Source of the DNA: CAVQXR01 sp963717955
Lineage (GTDB): Bacteria; Actinomycetota; Thermoleophilia; Gaiellales; Gaiellaceae
Length of the DNA stretch: 64,000 nucleotides
NCBI GenBank assembly: GCA_963717955.1
Contig: CAVQXR010000001.1
Location: 496,001-560,000 of the forward strand
Reading direction: 5' to 3'
Both the position numbers and the translations under genes were made by a program. The notes under the pieces are model-generated. The model saw only the letters and a list, made by a program, of their open reading frames with translations. It was not told the DNA's origin and made no database searches. Of this stretch, positions 41,260 through 49,727 are shown piece by piece. The first letter of the stretch is position 1; every line of letters starts with the position of its first letter.

Positions 41260-42615
41260 ATGGCCGTCGTCGAGGTCGATCCCGGCGCAGGGGAGCACGT
41301 TCGCGAGCTCGACCGCGCGCACCTGATCCACTCCTGGTCCGTGCAGTCGAAGCTGAGCCCGCTGCCGATCGCCGGCGCCGAGGGCCGCTACTTCTGGGAC
41401 TACACGGGCAAGCGGTATCTCGACTTCGCCTCGCAGCTCGTCAACGTCAACATCGGCCACCAGCACCCCAAGCTGATCCAGGCGATCAAGGACCAGGCCG
41501 ACCGCCTCTGCACGATCGGCCCGCCGATGGCGAACGACGTGCGCTCGGAGCTCGCAGGGATGGTCGCCGAGGTCGCGCCCGGCGATCTCGACCACACGTT
41601 CTTCACGAACGGCGGCGCCGAGGCGAACGAGAACGCGATCAAGCTCGCGCGCTGGGTCACGGGGCGCCAGAAGGTCGTCGTCCGCTACCGCTCCTACCAC
41701 GGCGCCACCGCCGGCGCGATCTCCCTGACCGGGGACCCGCGGCGCTGGTACGCCGAGCCGGGGATTCCCGGGGTCGTGCGCATGCTCGACCCGTACACCT
41801 ATCGCTGCCCGGCGGGCCACCCCGACCCGTGCCCGGTCTGCACCGGCGCTCCGCACCTCGAGGAGATCCTCATGTACGAGGGCGCGCACAACGTGGCGGC
41901 GGTGATGCTCGAGACGGTCACGGGGACGAACGGCGTGCTCGTGCCGCCGCCAGGGTACCTGCAGGCGATCCGGGAGGTCTGCGACCGGCACGGGATCCTG
42001 CTGATCCTCGACGAGGTGATGGCCGGCTTCGGGCGCACCGGGAAGTGGTTCGCCTGCGAGCACTGGGACGTCGTGCCGGACATCATGACGATCGCGAAGG
42101 GCATCAACTCCGGCTACGTGCCGCTCGGCGGGATGGTCGTCACCGCCGGCGTGTACGACAGCATGAAGGACATCCTGTTCGCCGGCGGCCTCACCTACTC
42201 CGGGCACCCGCTCGCCTGCGCGGCGGGCGTGGCCTCGATCGAGGCGTTCCGGGAGGAGGCGATCGTGGAGAACGCGGCCGCGATGGGCGACGTGCTGGCC
42301 GAGGAGCTTCCGACGCTCCAGGCACGGCACCCCTCGGTGGGCGAGTTCCGGGGCCTCGGCCTCTTCTGGATGCTGGAGCTCGTGCGCGACCGCCAGACCC
42401 GCGAGATGCTCGTGCCGTACGGGGCGAGCGGCGAGGCCGCGCTGCCGATGGCGCGGCTGACGAAGGCGGCGATGGAGAAGGGCCTCTATCTCTTCACGCA
42501 CTTCAACCGCGTCGGCATCACGCCGCCGCTCACGATCACGAAGGACGAGCTCCTCGAGGGCCTCGGCACCCTCGACGAGGTGCTGTCGATCGCCGACGAG
42601 TACGCTCGCGGCTGA
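41260..42615 (+). CDS. class III PLP-dependent aminotransferase
   Basis: 451 residues. Fold-type I aminotransferase motifs: FTNGGAEANENAIKLARWVT, SYHGATAGAISLTGD, ILLILDEVMAGFGRTGKWFA (PLP-pyridine Asp) and TIAKGINSGYVPLGGMVVTA with the Schiff-base Lys. The insert CPAGHPDPCPVC is Cys-rich and might bind metal; similar inserts occur in taurine/beta-alanine:pyruvate type enzymes. It is convergent with a TIGR03842-type F420 oxidoreductase; in other actinobacteria these two families accompany pyrimidine or hydantoin breakdown genes, none of which are here. Substrate left open. Confidence 0.9.
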   Translation: MAVVEVDPGAGEHVRELDRAHLIHSWSVQSKLSPLPIAGAEGRYFWDYTGKRYLDFASQLVNVNIGHQHPKLIQAIKDQADRLCTIGPPMANDVRSELAGMVAEVAPGDLDHTFFTNGGAEANENAIKLARWVTGRQKVVVRYRSYHGATAGAISLTGDPRRWYAEPGIPGVVRMLDPYTYRCPAGHPDPCPVCTGAPHLEEILMYEGAHNVAAVMLETVTGTNGVLVPPPGYLQAIREVCDRHGILLILDEVMAGFGRTGKWFACEHWDVVPDIMTIAKGINSGYVPLGGMVVTAGVYDSMKDILFAGGLTYSGHPLACAAGVASIEAFREEAIVENAAAMGDVLAEELPTLQARHPSVGEFRGLGLFWMLELVRDRQTREMLVPYGASGEAALPMARLTKAAMEKGLYLFTHFNRVGITPPLTITKDELLEGLGTLDEVLSIADEYARG

Positions 42616-42644
42616 GGGCCGGCTCGGCCGGGCCCGACCCGCGC

Positions 42645-43664
42645 CTACGGTGAAACGACGCTGCCCCGGATCGCCGGCATGATCTCCTTGCCGTAGGTCT
42701 CGAGGATCTGCTCCTGGCCCTCGGTCATCAGGTAGACGTTCCAGTGGGCGACACCGATCGCCTCCAGCTCTCGGAGCTTCTTCACGTGGTCTTCGGGCGT
42801 GCCGAGGATCGTGAATCGGTCGCATGTCTCGTCGTCGACGAACGCGCCGTGGGCGGCGCCGACGCGGCTGTGATCGGAGTAGTCGTAGAACTCGCGCCGC
42901 TTGACGTACTCGAAGAGGGCAGGGGGCAGCTCCGACTCCGGGTACTTCGCGAGCAGGTCCATGACGTGGTTCGAGACCATCGCCGGGAACCAGCGGACCT
43001 GGTCGCGAGCGTGGGCCAGGTCGTCGCCGAGGAACGCGGGGGCGCAGACGATCGGCTCGAGCGCATCGGGGTCGCGGCCGGCCTCTGCGGCGGCCTTGCG
43101 GGCGATGCCCATGATCCACTGGACGATCTCGGGATCGGCGAGCTGGATCACGACGCCGTCCCCGACACGCCCCGCGACCGCGAGCGCCTTCGGCCCGTAG
43201 CCCGCGACGTACATGGGGATCTCGGGCCGGCCCTTCGCCCACGTCAGCTCGAGCTCCTTCTCGTTCCACTCGACGGGTCGACCGTTCATGAGGTCTTTCA
43301 TCATGACGAGGGAGCGCTCGAACTCGGCCATCCGCACCGGCTCGAGGCCGATCACCCGGCGTGCGGAGTCACCACGGCCGATACCCATGAACATGCGGCC
43401 GTTCGAGATGTCGTGCATGGTCGCGTAGGCGCTCGCGAGCACGGTCGGATCACGCGTCCCCGGGTTCGTGACGCAATGGCCGAGGCGGATGCGCTCGGTC
43501 TCGCGCGCGACGAGGGTCAGGAGCGGGACGGACTCCTGCCAGAGGATGTGCGAGTCGTACGTCCAGCCCCAGTCGAACCCGTGCTCCTCGGCGAGCTGAA
43601 ACAGCTCGATGAACCGTGCGTGGGGCGGGTCGGGCAGGACGGTGATGCCGAACGTCATGGACAT
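42645..43664 (-). CDS. LLM-class F420-dependent oxidoreductase (TIGR03842-like)
   Basis: 339 residues of the bacterial luciferase-like TIM-barrel family. FGITVLPDPPHARFIELFQL, DWGWTYDSHILWQESVPLLT, IRLGHCVTNPGTRDPTVLAS and GIGRGDSARRVIG are the F420-binding and core motifs. The family uses reduced or oxidised F420 to transfer hydride to unknown organic substrates. ATG 43664 is preceded by GAGGAG. Presence of an F420 enzyme agrees with an actinobacterial host. Confidence 0.9.
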   Translation of the reverse strand: MSMTFGITVLPDPPHARFIELFQLAEEHGFDWGWTYDSHILWQESVPLLTLVARETERIRLGHCVTNPGTRDPTVLASAYATMHDISNGRMFMGIGRGDSARRVIGLEPVRMAEFERSLVMMKDLMNGRPVEWNEKELELTWAKGRPEIPMYVAGYGPKALAVAGRVGDGVVIQLADPEIVQWIMGIARKAAAEAGRDPDALEPIVCAPAFLGDDLAHARDQVRWFPAMVSNHVMDLLAKYPESELPPALFEYVKRREFYDYSDHSRVGAAHGAFVDDETCDRFTILGTPEDHVKKLRELEAIGVAHWNVYLMTEGQEQILETYGKEIMPAIRGSVVSP

Positions 43665-43693
43665 GGGCGCTCCTCGTGTCGACCGGAACGCGA

Positions 43694-43818
43694 AGCGTAT
43701 CCGCAAGGCCGGGGCGCCAGCCCCGGCCGCGCAGCGGACGCGGCCGCGAAGCGGGCGCCAGGCCGCGAAGCCTCACGGGCCGGCGCCAGCCGGCCCGTAC
43801 CGCAAGGCCCGGCCTTGC
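43694..43818. repeat. GC-rich intergenic block of short palindromes
   Basis: Several overlapping palindromes repeat the core GGCGCCAG: GGCCGGGGCGCCAGCCCCGG (43709-43728), GGGCGCCAGGCC and GGGCCGGCGCCAGCCGGCCC, ending with the hairpin GCAAGGC-CCG-GCCTTGC (43802-43818) that abuts the stop of the metallopeptidase gene and probably ends its transcript. No coding potential. Confidence 0.6.
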
Positions 43819-44154
43819 CTATGCCCACCCCAGCTCGGTCAGCCGGTCGTCGTCGATTCCGAAGTGGTGGGCGAGCTCGTGGATCACCGTCACGCGGATC
43901 TCCTCCTCGAGCAGGGCCGGGTCGTGCCCGAACTCCTCCTCGAGCGGGATGCGGTAGACCTCGATCTTGTCGGGCAGGACGCCGGCGTAGCCCGAGTCCC
44001 GTTCGGTGAGCGGGATCCCGGTGTAGAGGCCGAACAGGTCGGGCTCCTCGGGGTTCTCGTCCTCGATCACGATCTCGACGTTCGACATCGCGTCGCGCAG
44101 CGCCGGCGGGAGCGATTCGAGCGCCCGGCTGACAGTGTCCTCGAAGCCCGTCAT
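43819..44154 (-). CDS. metallopeptidase family protein (zincin-1/DUF1025)
   Basis: 111 residues. The zinc motif is HELAHHFGIDDDRL (HExxHxxG) in the C-terminal helix; GLYTGIPLTERDSGYAGVLP and DKIEVYRIPLEEEF precede it, as in the small minimal zincins of PF06262. No signal peptide, so a cytoplasmic protease or peptidase of unknown target. The ATG overlaps the argF stop (ATGA). Confidence 0.88.
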   Translation of the reverse strand: MTGFEDTVSRALESLPPALRDAMSNVEIVIEDENPEEPDLFGLYTGIPLTERDSGYAGVLPDKIEVYRIPLEEEFGHDPALLEEEIRVTVIHELAHHFGIDDDRLTELGWA

Positions 44155-45095
44155 GCGAGGACGAGGGCGAGCAACGCCTTCTGGGCGTGGAGCCGGTTCT
44201 CGGCCTGGTCCCAGGCCGCGGACCGGGGCCCGTGGAGCACCTCCTCGGTGACCTCCTCGCCGTAGTGGGCGGGCAGATCGTGCATGACGATCCCCTCGGG
44301 AGCGGCGAGCCCGAGCAGCTGCTCGTCGATCCGGTAGCCGGCGAACGCCTCCCGGCGACGTTCCGCCTCGTCGTCCATGCCCATGCTCGTCCAGACGTCC
44401 GTGTAGAGGACGGTGGCGCCGGAGGCGGCCTCGGCCGGGTCGCGGACGAGCTCGACGGTGGAGCCCGCCGCGGCGGCGCCCTCGCGGGCCCAGGCGACCA
44501 CGTCGGCGCGCGGCTCGTAGCCCGCCGGCGTCGCCGCGACGATGTCGATCCCGAGCTTGCCCGCGATCGTCAGCAGCGAGTGGCACACGTTGTTGCCGTC
44601 GCCGATGTAGGCCAGCCGCACACCCGCGAAGCCCGCGAAGCGCTCGCGGATCGTGAGCGCGTCGGCGAGGGCCTGGCAGGGGTGGAAGTCGTCGGTCAGG
44701 CCGTTCAGGACCGGGATCGTCGCGTACTCGGCGAGCTCGTCGATGTCCGCCTGGCGATAGGTGCGGACGACGAGCCCGTCGAGGTATCGCGACAGTACGA
44801 GCGCCGTGTCGCGGATCGTCTCGCCACGCCCGAGCTGCATCTCGCCGGTCGCAAAGGTCAGCGCGCTCCCGCCGAGATGGGTCATGGCGGCGGAGAAGGA
44901 GACGCGGGTGCGCGTCGAGGGCTTGTCGAAGATCATCCCGAGCGCCCGGCCGGGGAGGAGGGCATGCGGGGCTCCGTCACGGCCCAGGCCCTTCAGCTCC
45001 GCTGCCAGGTCGAGGAGGGTGCGAAGCTCGCCCGGCGTCCAGTCGTGGATGCGGAGCAGATCTCGGCCCCTGAGGTCCACGGGCACGTCGAGCAT
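44151..45095 (-). CDS. argF: ornithine carbamoyltransferase with an altered HCLP loop
   Basis: 314 residues. Carbamoyl-phosphate site KPSTRTRVSF (58-67), QLGRGETIRDTALVLSRY, HPCQALADALTIRE and the ornithine-side TDVWTSMGMDDE (SMG loop) are all present. The loop that is HCLP in known OTCases reads MHDLPAHYGEE: residue 273 is Asp instead of Cys, and the usual Arg of PAHRGEE is Tyr. The overall assignment is firm for a transcarbamylase; ornithine specificity is likely from the SMG loop but not proven. TACGAT lies six bases before the ATG (leaderless). No other arg gene is nearby. Confidence 0.85.
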   Translation of the reverse strand: MLDVPVDLRGRDLLRIHDWTPGELRTLLDLAAELKGLGRDGAPHALLPGRALGMIFDKPSTRTRVSFSAAMTHLGGSALTFATGEMQLGRGETIRDTALVLSRYLDGLVVRTYRQADIDELAEYATIPVLNGLTDDFHPCQALADALTIRERFAGFAGVRLAYIGDGNNVCHSLLTIAGKLGIDIVAATPAGYEPRADVVAWAREGAAAAGSTVELVRDPAEAASGATVLYTDVWTSMGMDDEAERRREAFAGYRIDEQLLGLAAPEGIVMHDLPAHYGEEVTEEVLHGPRSAAWDQAENRLHAQKALLALVLA

Positions 45096-45101
45096 GCCGG
45101 G

Positions 45102-45107
45102 ATCGTA
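45102..45107 (-). promoter_or_regulatory. -10 box (TACGAT) for argF
   Basis: On the minus strand TACGAT ends six bases before ATG 45095; no ribosome-binding site intervenes. Confidence 0.5.
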
Positions 45108-45159
45108 CCGGGGGGCTCGCGCGCAGATGCGGTCACATCCCGGCGCCCCCGGTCGATCG

Positions 45160-46605
45160 CTACGCGGGCAGCCCGTCGGCGACGGCGGCGAGGTCGAGCG
45201 TGCCGCCGGTCAGCTCGCGGAGGATCTCGTCGGCGTCGAGGCCCTGGCCCTCGCTCCAGAGCTCGCGAAGGAGCGTTCCCGCCTTGCGGCTCGCGAACCA
45301 GGTGCTTCCGAATGTCTCGGCGAGCGAGCTCCTGACCTGGGCCTCGAACGCCCATGCGCGCAGGTAGCTCGTCACGTAGAAGTTCGGATCGACGTCGTCG
45401 AGGTAGGAAGCCGGGGAGGCAGGGATCTTCGTCGCCTCGGTCAGCAGCTCCGCATACCGCGCGGGCATCTCCGACAGGTCGCTCGCCTCGTGGAGCTCGA
45501 GCTCGTAGAGCAGCTTCGCGCAGTAGCGGCGCACGAAGAACAGGAGCACGCATGCGGACTCCTCCGCGAACGCCTCCGGGCGACCGAAATCGAGGCGGCG
45601 CGAGAGCCAGCTCGGGTTCGAGACGAGGTGCTCGAGCAGGTAGGCCCAGCCCTCCGTCACAGCCCAGTCGCCGAGCCGGCGCGCCTCGAACGGCAGGTGT
45701 GCCTGCGTGTGCGCGAAGTGCTCGGTGTGACCGGCCTCGTGGTACAGCATCCGCCAGTCGTCGACGCCTCCCGCAGGCTTGATGCAGAGGACGACGCGGC
45801 CCGGGACCTCGATCGGCGCACAGAACGGCCGCGGATCCTTCAACGGACGGGCCTCGACGTCGAGCTCGACGTTCCGCTGGGCCGCGAGGTCGATCCCGAG
45901 CTCGGCGAGCGTCGCTTCGAGGCCGGGCAGCAGGCCGGCGGCCGGGAAGCCCTCGTCCCAGTGGTCGGAACGGAGGAGTCGAGGCGTGTCCCACCGCTCT
46001 GCCTGCGCAAGCTCGACCCCGACCCGGTCGCGCAGCAGGCGGTCGAGCAGCCGGACGTGGATCTCCTCCGTCTGATCGAGGAATCGGCTGCACTGATCGC
46101 GCATCGTCTCGAGCGGGAAGCCGAACTCCTCGTACAGGGCGCGGTAGCTCGCAGCGCCGAGGTTCGGGACGGCGCCGGCGACGGCCAGGTGAGCCTCCTC
46201 CCTGACCGGCAGGAGGTGTTCGAGCAGCGCCGTGCGCTCCTCCTCGAGCCGTCGCCGCCGCTCGCGGTCGGGCTCGTTTCCGATCTCCGCGCGAAGCATC
46301 CGGTAGGGAATCCGCTCGCCGCCGACGTCGGCCTCGAGCGTCGCCTCGAGCTCGGCCAGCCGGGCCTCGTGGCCGGCGACGAGATGCCCGAGGTAGCCCT
46401 CGCAGGCGAAGCGGCGCAGCGGTGGGGCGCCCGCGTCCTGCAGCTCACGGCAGGTCGACAGTGCCGAGAGGTCGGCGAACCGGTCGTAGATCGCCTCGAT
46501 CTCGAGACGCTCCTTCTGCCCCGAGAAGTGGCGGTACTGCTCGTCGACGAGTGCTGCCAGGAACCGGTCGGCCTCGTGCCGATATTCGTCGAGGTCGATG
46601 GCCAC
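45160..46605 (-). CDS. M3-like zinc carboxypeptidase/oligopeptidase
   Basis: 481 residues, mostly helical. The zinc motif HEAGH occurs in DDWRMLYHEAGHTEHFAHTQ, with the downstream Glu in WAVTEGWAYLLEHLVSNPSW acting as third ligand. VDPNFYVTSYLRAWAFEAQV is a further conserved C-terminal helix. No signal peptide: a cytoplasmic peptidase. GTG 46605; its -10 box TATCCT shares DNA with the promoter of the divergent yjbQ gene. Confidence 0.83.
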   Translation of the reverse strand: MAIDLDEYRHEADRFLAALVDEQYRHFSGQKERLEIEAIYDRFADLSALSTCRELQDAGAPPLRRFACEGYLGHLVAGHEARLAELEATLEADVGGERIPYRMLRAEIGNEPDRERRRRLEEERTALLEHLLPVREEAHLAVAGAVPNLGAASYRALYEEFGFPLETMRDQCSRFLDQTEEIHVRLLDRLLRDRVGVELAQAERWDTPRLLRSDHWDEGFPAAGLLPGLEATLAELGIDLAAQRNVELDVEARPLKDPRPFCAPIEVPGRVVLCIKPAGGVDDWRMLYHEAGHTEHFAHTQAHLPFEARRLGDWAVTEGWAYLLEHLVSNPSWLSRRLDFGRPEAFAEESACVLLFFVRRYCAKLLYELELHEASDLSEMPARYAELLTEATKIPASPASYLDDVDPNFYVTSYLRAWAFEAQVRSSLAETFGSTWFASRKAGTLLRELWSEGQGLDADEILRELTGGTLDLAAVADGLPA

Positions 46606-46625
46606 GGGCGCGTAGGATACCGACC
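46606..46625. promoter_or_regulatory. 20-bp divergent promoter with one shared -10 element
   Basis: TAGGATA at 46613-46619 reads TAGGAT rightward, seven bases before GTG 46626, and TATCCT leftward, eight bases before GTG 46605. Both transcripts would be leaderless, and RNA polymerase could only serve one direction at a time. Confidence 0.6.
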
Positions 46626-47027
46626 GTGGTCGAGCTCACCGTCGCGACGGACCGCCGGAGTCACGTGGTCGACATCACGGCGCAGGTGCGCTCGGCCGTC
46701 GGTGAGCCTCCGGCCGATGCCGCCGCCGTGCTCGTGTACGTGCCGCACACGACCGCCGGCGTGATCGTGAACGAGGGCGACGATCCGGCGGTGGGGCGCG
46801 ACCTCGAGATGACGTTCGGCCGGCTCGTCGACGAGGGCTGGCCCTGGGAGCACCAGGAGGAGGGCAACGTCAATCCGTGGGCGCACCCGCGGGCGGCGCT
46901 GACCGCGAGCTCGATCGTCATCCCGCTCGTGGACGGGAAGCTGGCGCTCGGGACGTACCAGTCGATCTTCTTCTGCGAGTTCGACGGTCCGAAGACCCGA
47001 CGCGTGCTCGTCGGCACGCTCCGGTAG
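46626..47027 (+). CDS. yjbQ: YjbQ/UPF0047 family protein
   Basis: 133 residues. VYVPHTTAGVIVNEGDDPAV holds the conserved His and Asn-Glu, and GTYQSIFFCEFDGPKTRRVL the C-terminal beta strand typical of the trimeric YjbQ fold. E. coli YjbQ has weak thiamine-phosphate synthase activity; the true role is unknown. GTG start supported by the shared -10 box. The following gene starts eight bases after its stop. Confidence 0.9.
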   Translation: MVELTVATDRRSHVVDITAQVRSAVGEPPADAAAVLVYVPHTTAGVIVNEGDDPAVGRDLEMTFGRLVDEGWPWEHQEEGNVNPWAHPRAALTASSIVIPLVDGKLALGTYQSIFFCEFDGPKTRRVLVGTLR

Positions 47028-47035
47028 CCGAACCG

Positions 47036-47536
47036 GTGGCGGCGGGCGACGACACGATTCCGGTCGGTGCTGCGGAGGAGCGCGCGCTCGCAGCGGCGCT
47101 CTTCAACCACACGTGGATGCTGCTCGACCTCGAGTCCCGAACGCAGGCGCAGGACGACGAGATGCTCCACATGGCGCACGCCTCGCGCTTCCACTGGGGT
47201 CGAATCGGCGGACCCGTGAAGCTCGCCCGCGGCGAGTGGCAGTGCTCCCGCGTCTACGCCGTCCTCGGCCGCGCGGAGCCGGCGCTCCATCACGCTCGCC
47301 GGTCGCTCGAGCTCTGCCTCGCGCACGCGGGCGAGCTCGAGGAGTTCGATCTGCCGTTCGCCTACGAGGCGCTCGCGCGGGCGCAGTTGACCGCCGGCAA
47401 CCGGCCCGCGGCCCGCGAGGAGCTCGAACGGGCGCGTGCCCTGGCGGCGCAGATCGAGGACGTCGAGGACCGTGAGCTCGTCGAGGCCGATCTGGCCTGG
47501 CTCACGGCCCGGCTCGAGGCCGGCGCGCACGCCTGA
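47036..47536 (+). CDS. TPR-like helical hypothetical protein
   Basis: 166 residues. MLHMAHASRFHWGRIGGPVK and LARGEWQCSRVYAVLGRAEP are followed by two TPR-like helical pairs (PALHHARRSLELCLAHAGEL, FAYEALARAQLTAGNRPAAR). A scaffold or binding role is inferred from the repeats. I recognise it only as a conserved actinobacterial type. GTG start eight bases after yjbQ; probably co-transcribed. Confidence 0.75.
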   Translation: MAAGDDTIPVGAAEERALAAALFNHTWMLLDLESRTQAQDDEMLHMAHASRFHWGRIGGPVKLARGEWQCSRVYAVLGRAEPALHHARRSLELCLAHAGELEEFDLPFAYEALARAQLTAGNRPAAREELERARALAAQIEDVEDRELVEADLAWLTARLEAGAHA

Positions 47537-47585
47537 GCGATCGCGGGTGCCGGCGTCCCGTGCGGCGCGGGAGCGTCTTCCGTCC

Positions 47586-47633
47586 AGAGGCTTGATGTGA
47601 GATGACCGCACGCCCATCTCACATCAAGCCTCT
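47586..47633. repeat. palindromic repeat element, short copy (B)
   Basis: A perfect 19-bp inverted repeat, AGAGGCTTGATGTGAGATG and its complement, around the 10-base loop ACCGCACGCC. It matches the arms of the element at 14500-14666. It lies between the TPR-like gene and rlmD and could work as a terminator hairpin; its last base is also the first base of the rlmD -10 box. Confidence 0.88.
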
Positions 47634-47638
47634 ACCAT
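47633..47638 (+). promoter_or_regulatory. -10 box (TACCAT) for rlmD
   Basis: TACCAT ends six bases before ATG 47645. It begins on the last base of repeat copy B. Confidence 0.5.
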
Positions 47639-47644
47639 GGCCCG

Positions 47645-49045
47645 ATGCCCGCCCCCGTCAAGAAGGGACAGGAGGTCGACCTGCGGGTCGATTCGCTCGC
47701 CTACGGTGGGAACGGCGTCGCCCGGCTGGACGGGTTCGTCGTCTTCGTCCGCCGCGGCCTTCCGGGCGACACCGTCCATGCGCGCGTGACGAAGGTCAAG
47801 GGAGGCTATGCGGAGGCGGTCGCGCTCGACGTCGTCGAGGCCGGGCCCGAGCACGTCGAGGCACGCTGCGCGCACTTCGGGGCCTGCGGCGGCTGCCGGT
47901 TCCAGGACCTCGCCTACGAGGCGCAGATCCGGGAGAAGGCGACCCAGGTCCGCGACGCGCTCGCGCGGATCGGAGGGATCGCGGACGCCGAGCTGGAGCC
48001 GATCGTGCCGGCCGTCGAGCAGTACGGATACCGGAACAAGCTCGAGTACTCGTTCACCGGCACGGACGCCGGCCCGGCGCTCGGATTCCATCGGGCCGGC
48101 CGCTGGGACGAGGTGCTCCCGATCGAGCGGTGTCACCTGACCTCGGACGCCGGCAACGAGATCCGCCGTGCCGTGGAGCGGTGGGCCCGCGCCGAGGGTC
48201 TGGCCGCGTACGACCAGCGCTCCGGCGAGGGGTTCCTCCGGCACCTCGTCGTCAGGGAGGGCCGCAACACCGGCCAGGCGCTCGTGATGCTCGTCACCGC
48301 ACCCGGGACCCTGCGTCCGGTCGAGAGCCTTCTCGGCGCCCTCTCGCAGATCCCGGCCGTGAGGAGCGTTCAGTGGGCGGTCAACGACCGGCCCGCCGAG
48401 GTCACGAACCTCCCGAGCGTCGTCCTCTACGGCGACGACGCGCTCGAGGAGGAGCTGCTGGGGCTCCGGCTGCGCGTGCGGCCGAACGCCTTCCTGCAGA
48501 CCAATACGGCGATGTGCGAGCGGCTCTACGGCCTCGTGTCGGACTACGCGGCGCTGACGGGCGAGGAGACCGTGTACGACCTCTACTGCGGGATCGGCGC
48601 GATCGGGCTCGTGCTCGCCCGTGACGCGCTGACCGTGTGGGGGATCGAGATCGCCGAGGAGTCGGTCGCGTGCGCGATCGAGAACGCACAGCTCAACGGG
48701 ATCACGAACACGGCGTTCTTCGCCGGCGAGGTCGCGGACGCCGTGGACGAGCTGGTCCCGCGGGCCGGGCGTCCCGACGTCGTCGTCGTCGATCCACCCA
48801 GGGCCGGACTGACCGCCAAGGCCCTCCGGAGCATCGGCGAGCTCGCCGCGCCCCGGATCGTTTACGTCTCCTGCAACCCGACGACCCTCGCGGGCAACGC
48901 GGCCGTGCTCTGTGGCGAGCTCGGCTACCGGCTCGAGCGCGCGCGGCCCGTCGACATGTTCCCGCACACCCCGCACATCGAGACCGTCGCCAGCTTCGTG
49001 CGGGCGGGGGAGGGGCCGGTCAGCCCGTCGCCCGCCGCGTCCTGA
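47645..49045 (+). CDS. rlmD: 23S rRNA (uracil-C5)-methyltransferase, RlmD/RlmCD type
   Basis: 466 residues. An N-terminal TRAM domain (VDSLAYGGNGVARLDGFVVF) is followed by the Fe-S Cys set Cys75, Cys81, Cys84 and Cys163 (ARCAHFGACGGCRF, IERCHLT), and a Rossmann methyltransferase domain with VYDLYCGIGAIGLVLAR, VVVDPPRAGL and the catalytic Cys in IVYVSCNPTTL. It uses SAM to make 5-methyluridine in 23S rRNA; which uridine cannot be said from sequence. Its 3' end overlaps the convergent membrane-protein gene by 26 bp. Confidence 0.92.
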   Translation: MPAPVKKGQEVDLRVDSLAYGGNGVARLDGFVVFVRRGLPGDTVHARVTKVKGGYAEAVALDVVEAGPEHVEARCAHFGACGGCRFQDLAYEAQIREKATQVRDALARIGGIADAELEPIVPAVEQYGYRNKLEYSFTGTDAGPALGFHRAGRWDEVLPIERCHLTSDAGNEIRRAVERWARAEGLAAYDQRSGEGFLRHLVVREGRNTGQALVMLVTAPGTLRPVESLLGALSQIPAVRSVQWAVNDRPAEVTNLPSVVLYGDDALEEELLGLRLRVRPNAFLQTNTAMCERLYGLVSDYAALTGEETVYDLYCGIGAIGLVLARDALTVWGIEIAEESVACAIENAQLNGITNTAFFAGEVADAVDELVPRAGRPDVVVVDPPRAGLTAKALRSIGELAAPRIVYVSCNPTTLAGNAAVLCGELGYRLERARPVDMFPHTPHIETVASFVRAGEGPVSPSPAAS

Positions 49046-49727
49046 CCTCCCGCCAGAGCAGGTCGGCGTTCGCGGCGACGAACGCCAGCGAGAGCAGCGG
49101 CAGGGCGGGGAGGCCGCTCACCTCGGTGAACGCGGTGAGTGCGAGCGTCAGCCCGAAGGAGAGCGTGCACAGAAGCCACGTCAGGCGCGGACGCAATCGG
49201 AAGCGGACGGCGGCGCCGAGGAAGAGCGCGAAGAACAGCACGTCGGGCAGCCCGAGCTGGGCCGCCACGGGCTCACCCGGCACGGGGAAGGCGATACTCA
49301 GGTAGTCGAACAGCTCGGGGGCGTCCTCGATGATCGCGCGCGTCGGCCCGCGGGCGACGGAGAAGATGTCCACCGGGACGATCAGCAGCGCGACGAGCAC
49401 GACCCAGCGTGCGTCCTCGAAGAAGCGCAGGAAGAACCACCCTGCCCCGATCATGGCCCCGAACTTCACGTAGTTCGCGGCGACGCGGAGGTCGGCGACC
49501 TCCAGCACGACCGTGAGCAGCGCGGCGGCAAGGACCGCGTAGGGGAGCAGGCGCCACAGGCGTAGCGGGAGCGCGAGCCAGGCGATCGCGAACGTCGCCG
49601 GGATCACGATTCCGCCCAGGATCGCGACCTCGGCCGCGAGCGAGACGTCGGGCAGCTTGGCGGCGAGCAGGTCGTAGGCCGCGAGCGCTCCGCCGAGCGC
49701 TAGTACGGCGGCAGCTCGGACCACCAC
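49020..49727 (-). CDS. multi-pass membrane protein of unknown function
   Basis: About 235 residues with seven or eight helices, e.g. GIVIPATFAIAWLALPLRLW, LLPYAVLAAALLTVVLEVAD, WVVLVALLIVPVDIFSVARG and DVLFFALFLGAAVRFRLRPR. The acidic FDYLSIAFPVPGE loop is the only polar feature. Start at GTG 49727 or 49724, overlapping the upstream gene by about 25 bp. I do not recognise the family. Confidence 0.7.
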   Translation of the reverse strand: MVVRAAAVLALGGALAAYDLLAAKLPDVSLAAEVAILGGIVIPATFAIAWLALPLRLWRLLPYAVLAAALLTVVLEVADLRVAANYVKFGAMIGAGWFFLRFFEDARWVVLVALLIVPVDIFSVARGPTRAIIEDAPELFDYLSIAFPVPGEPVAAQLGLPDVLFFALFLGAAVRFRLRPRLTWLLCTLSFGLTLALTAFTEVSGLPALPLLSLAFVAANADLLWREVRTRRATG

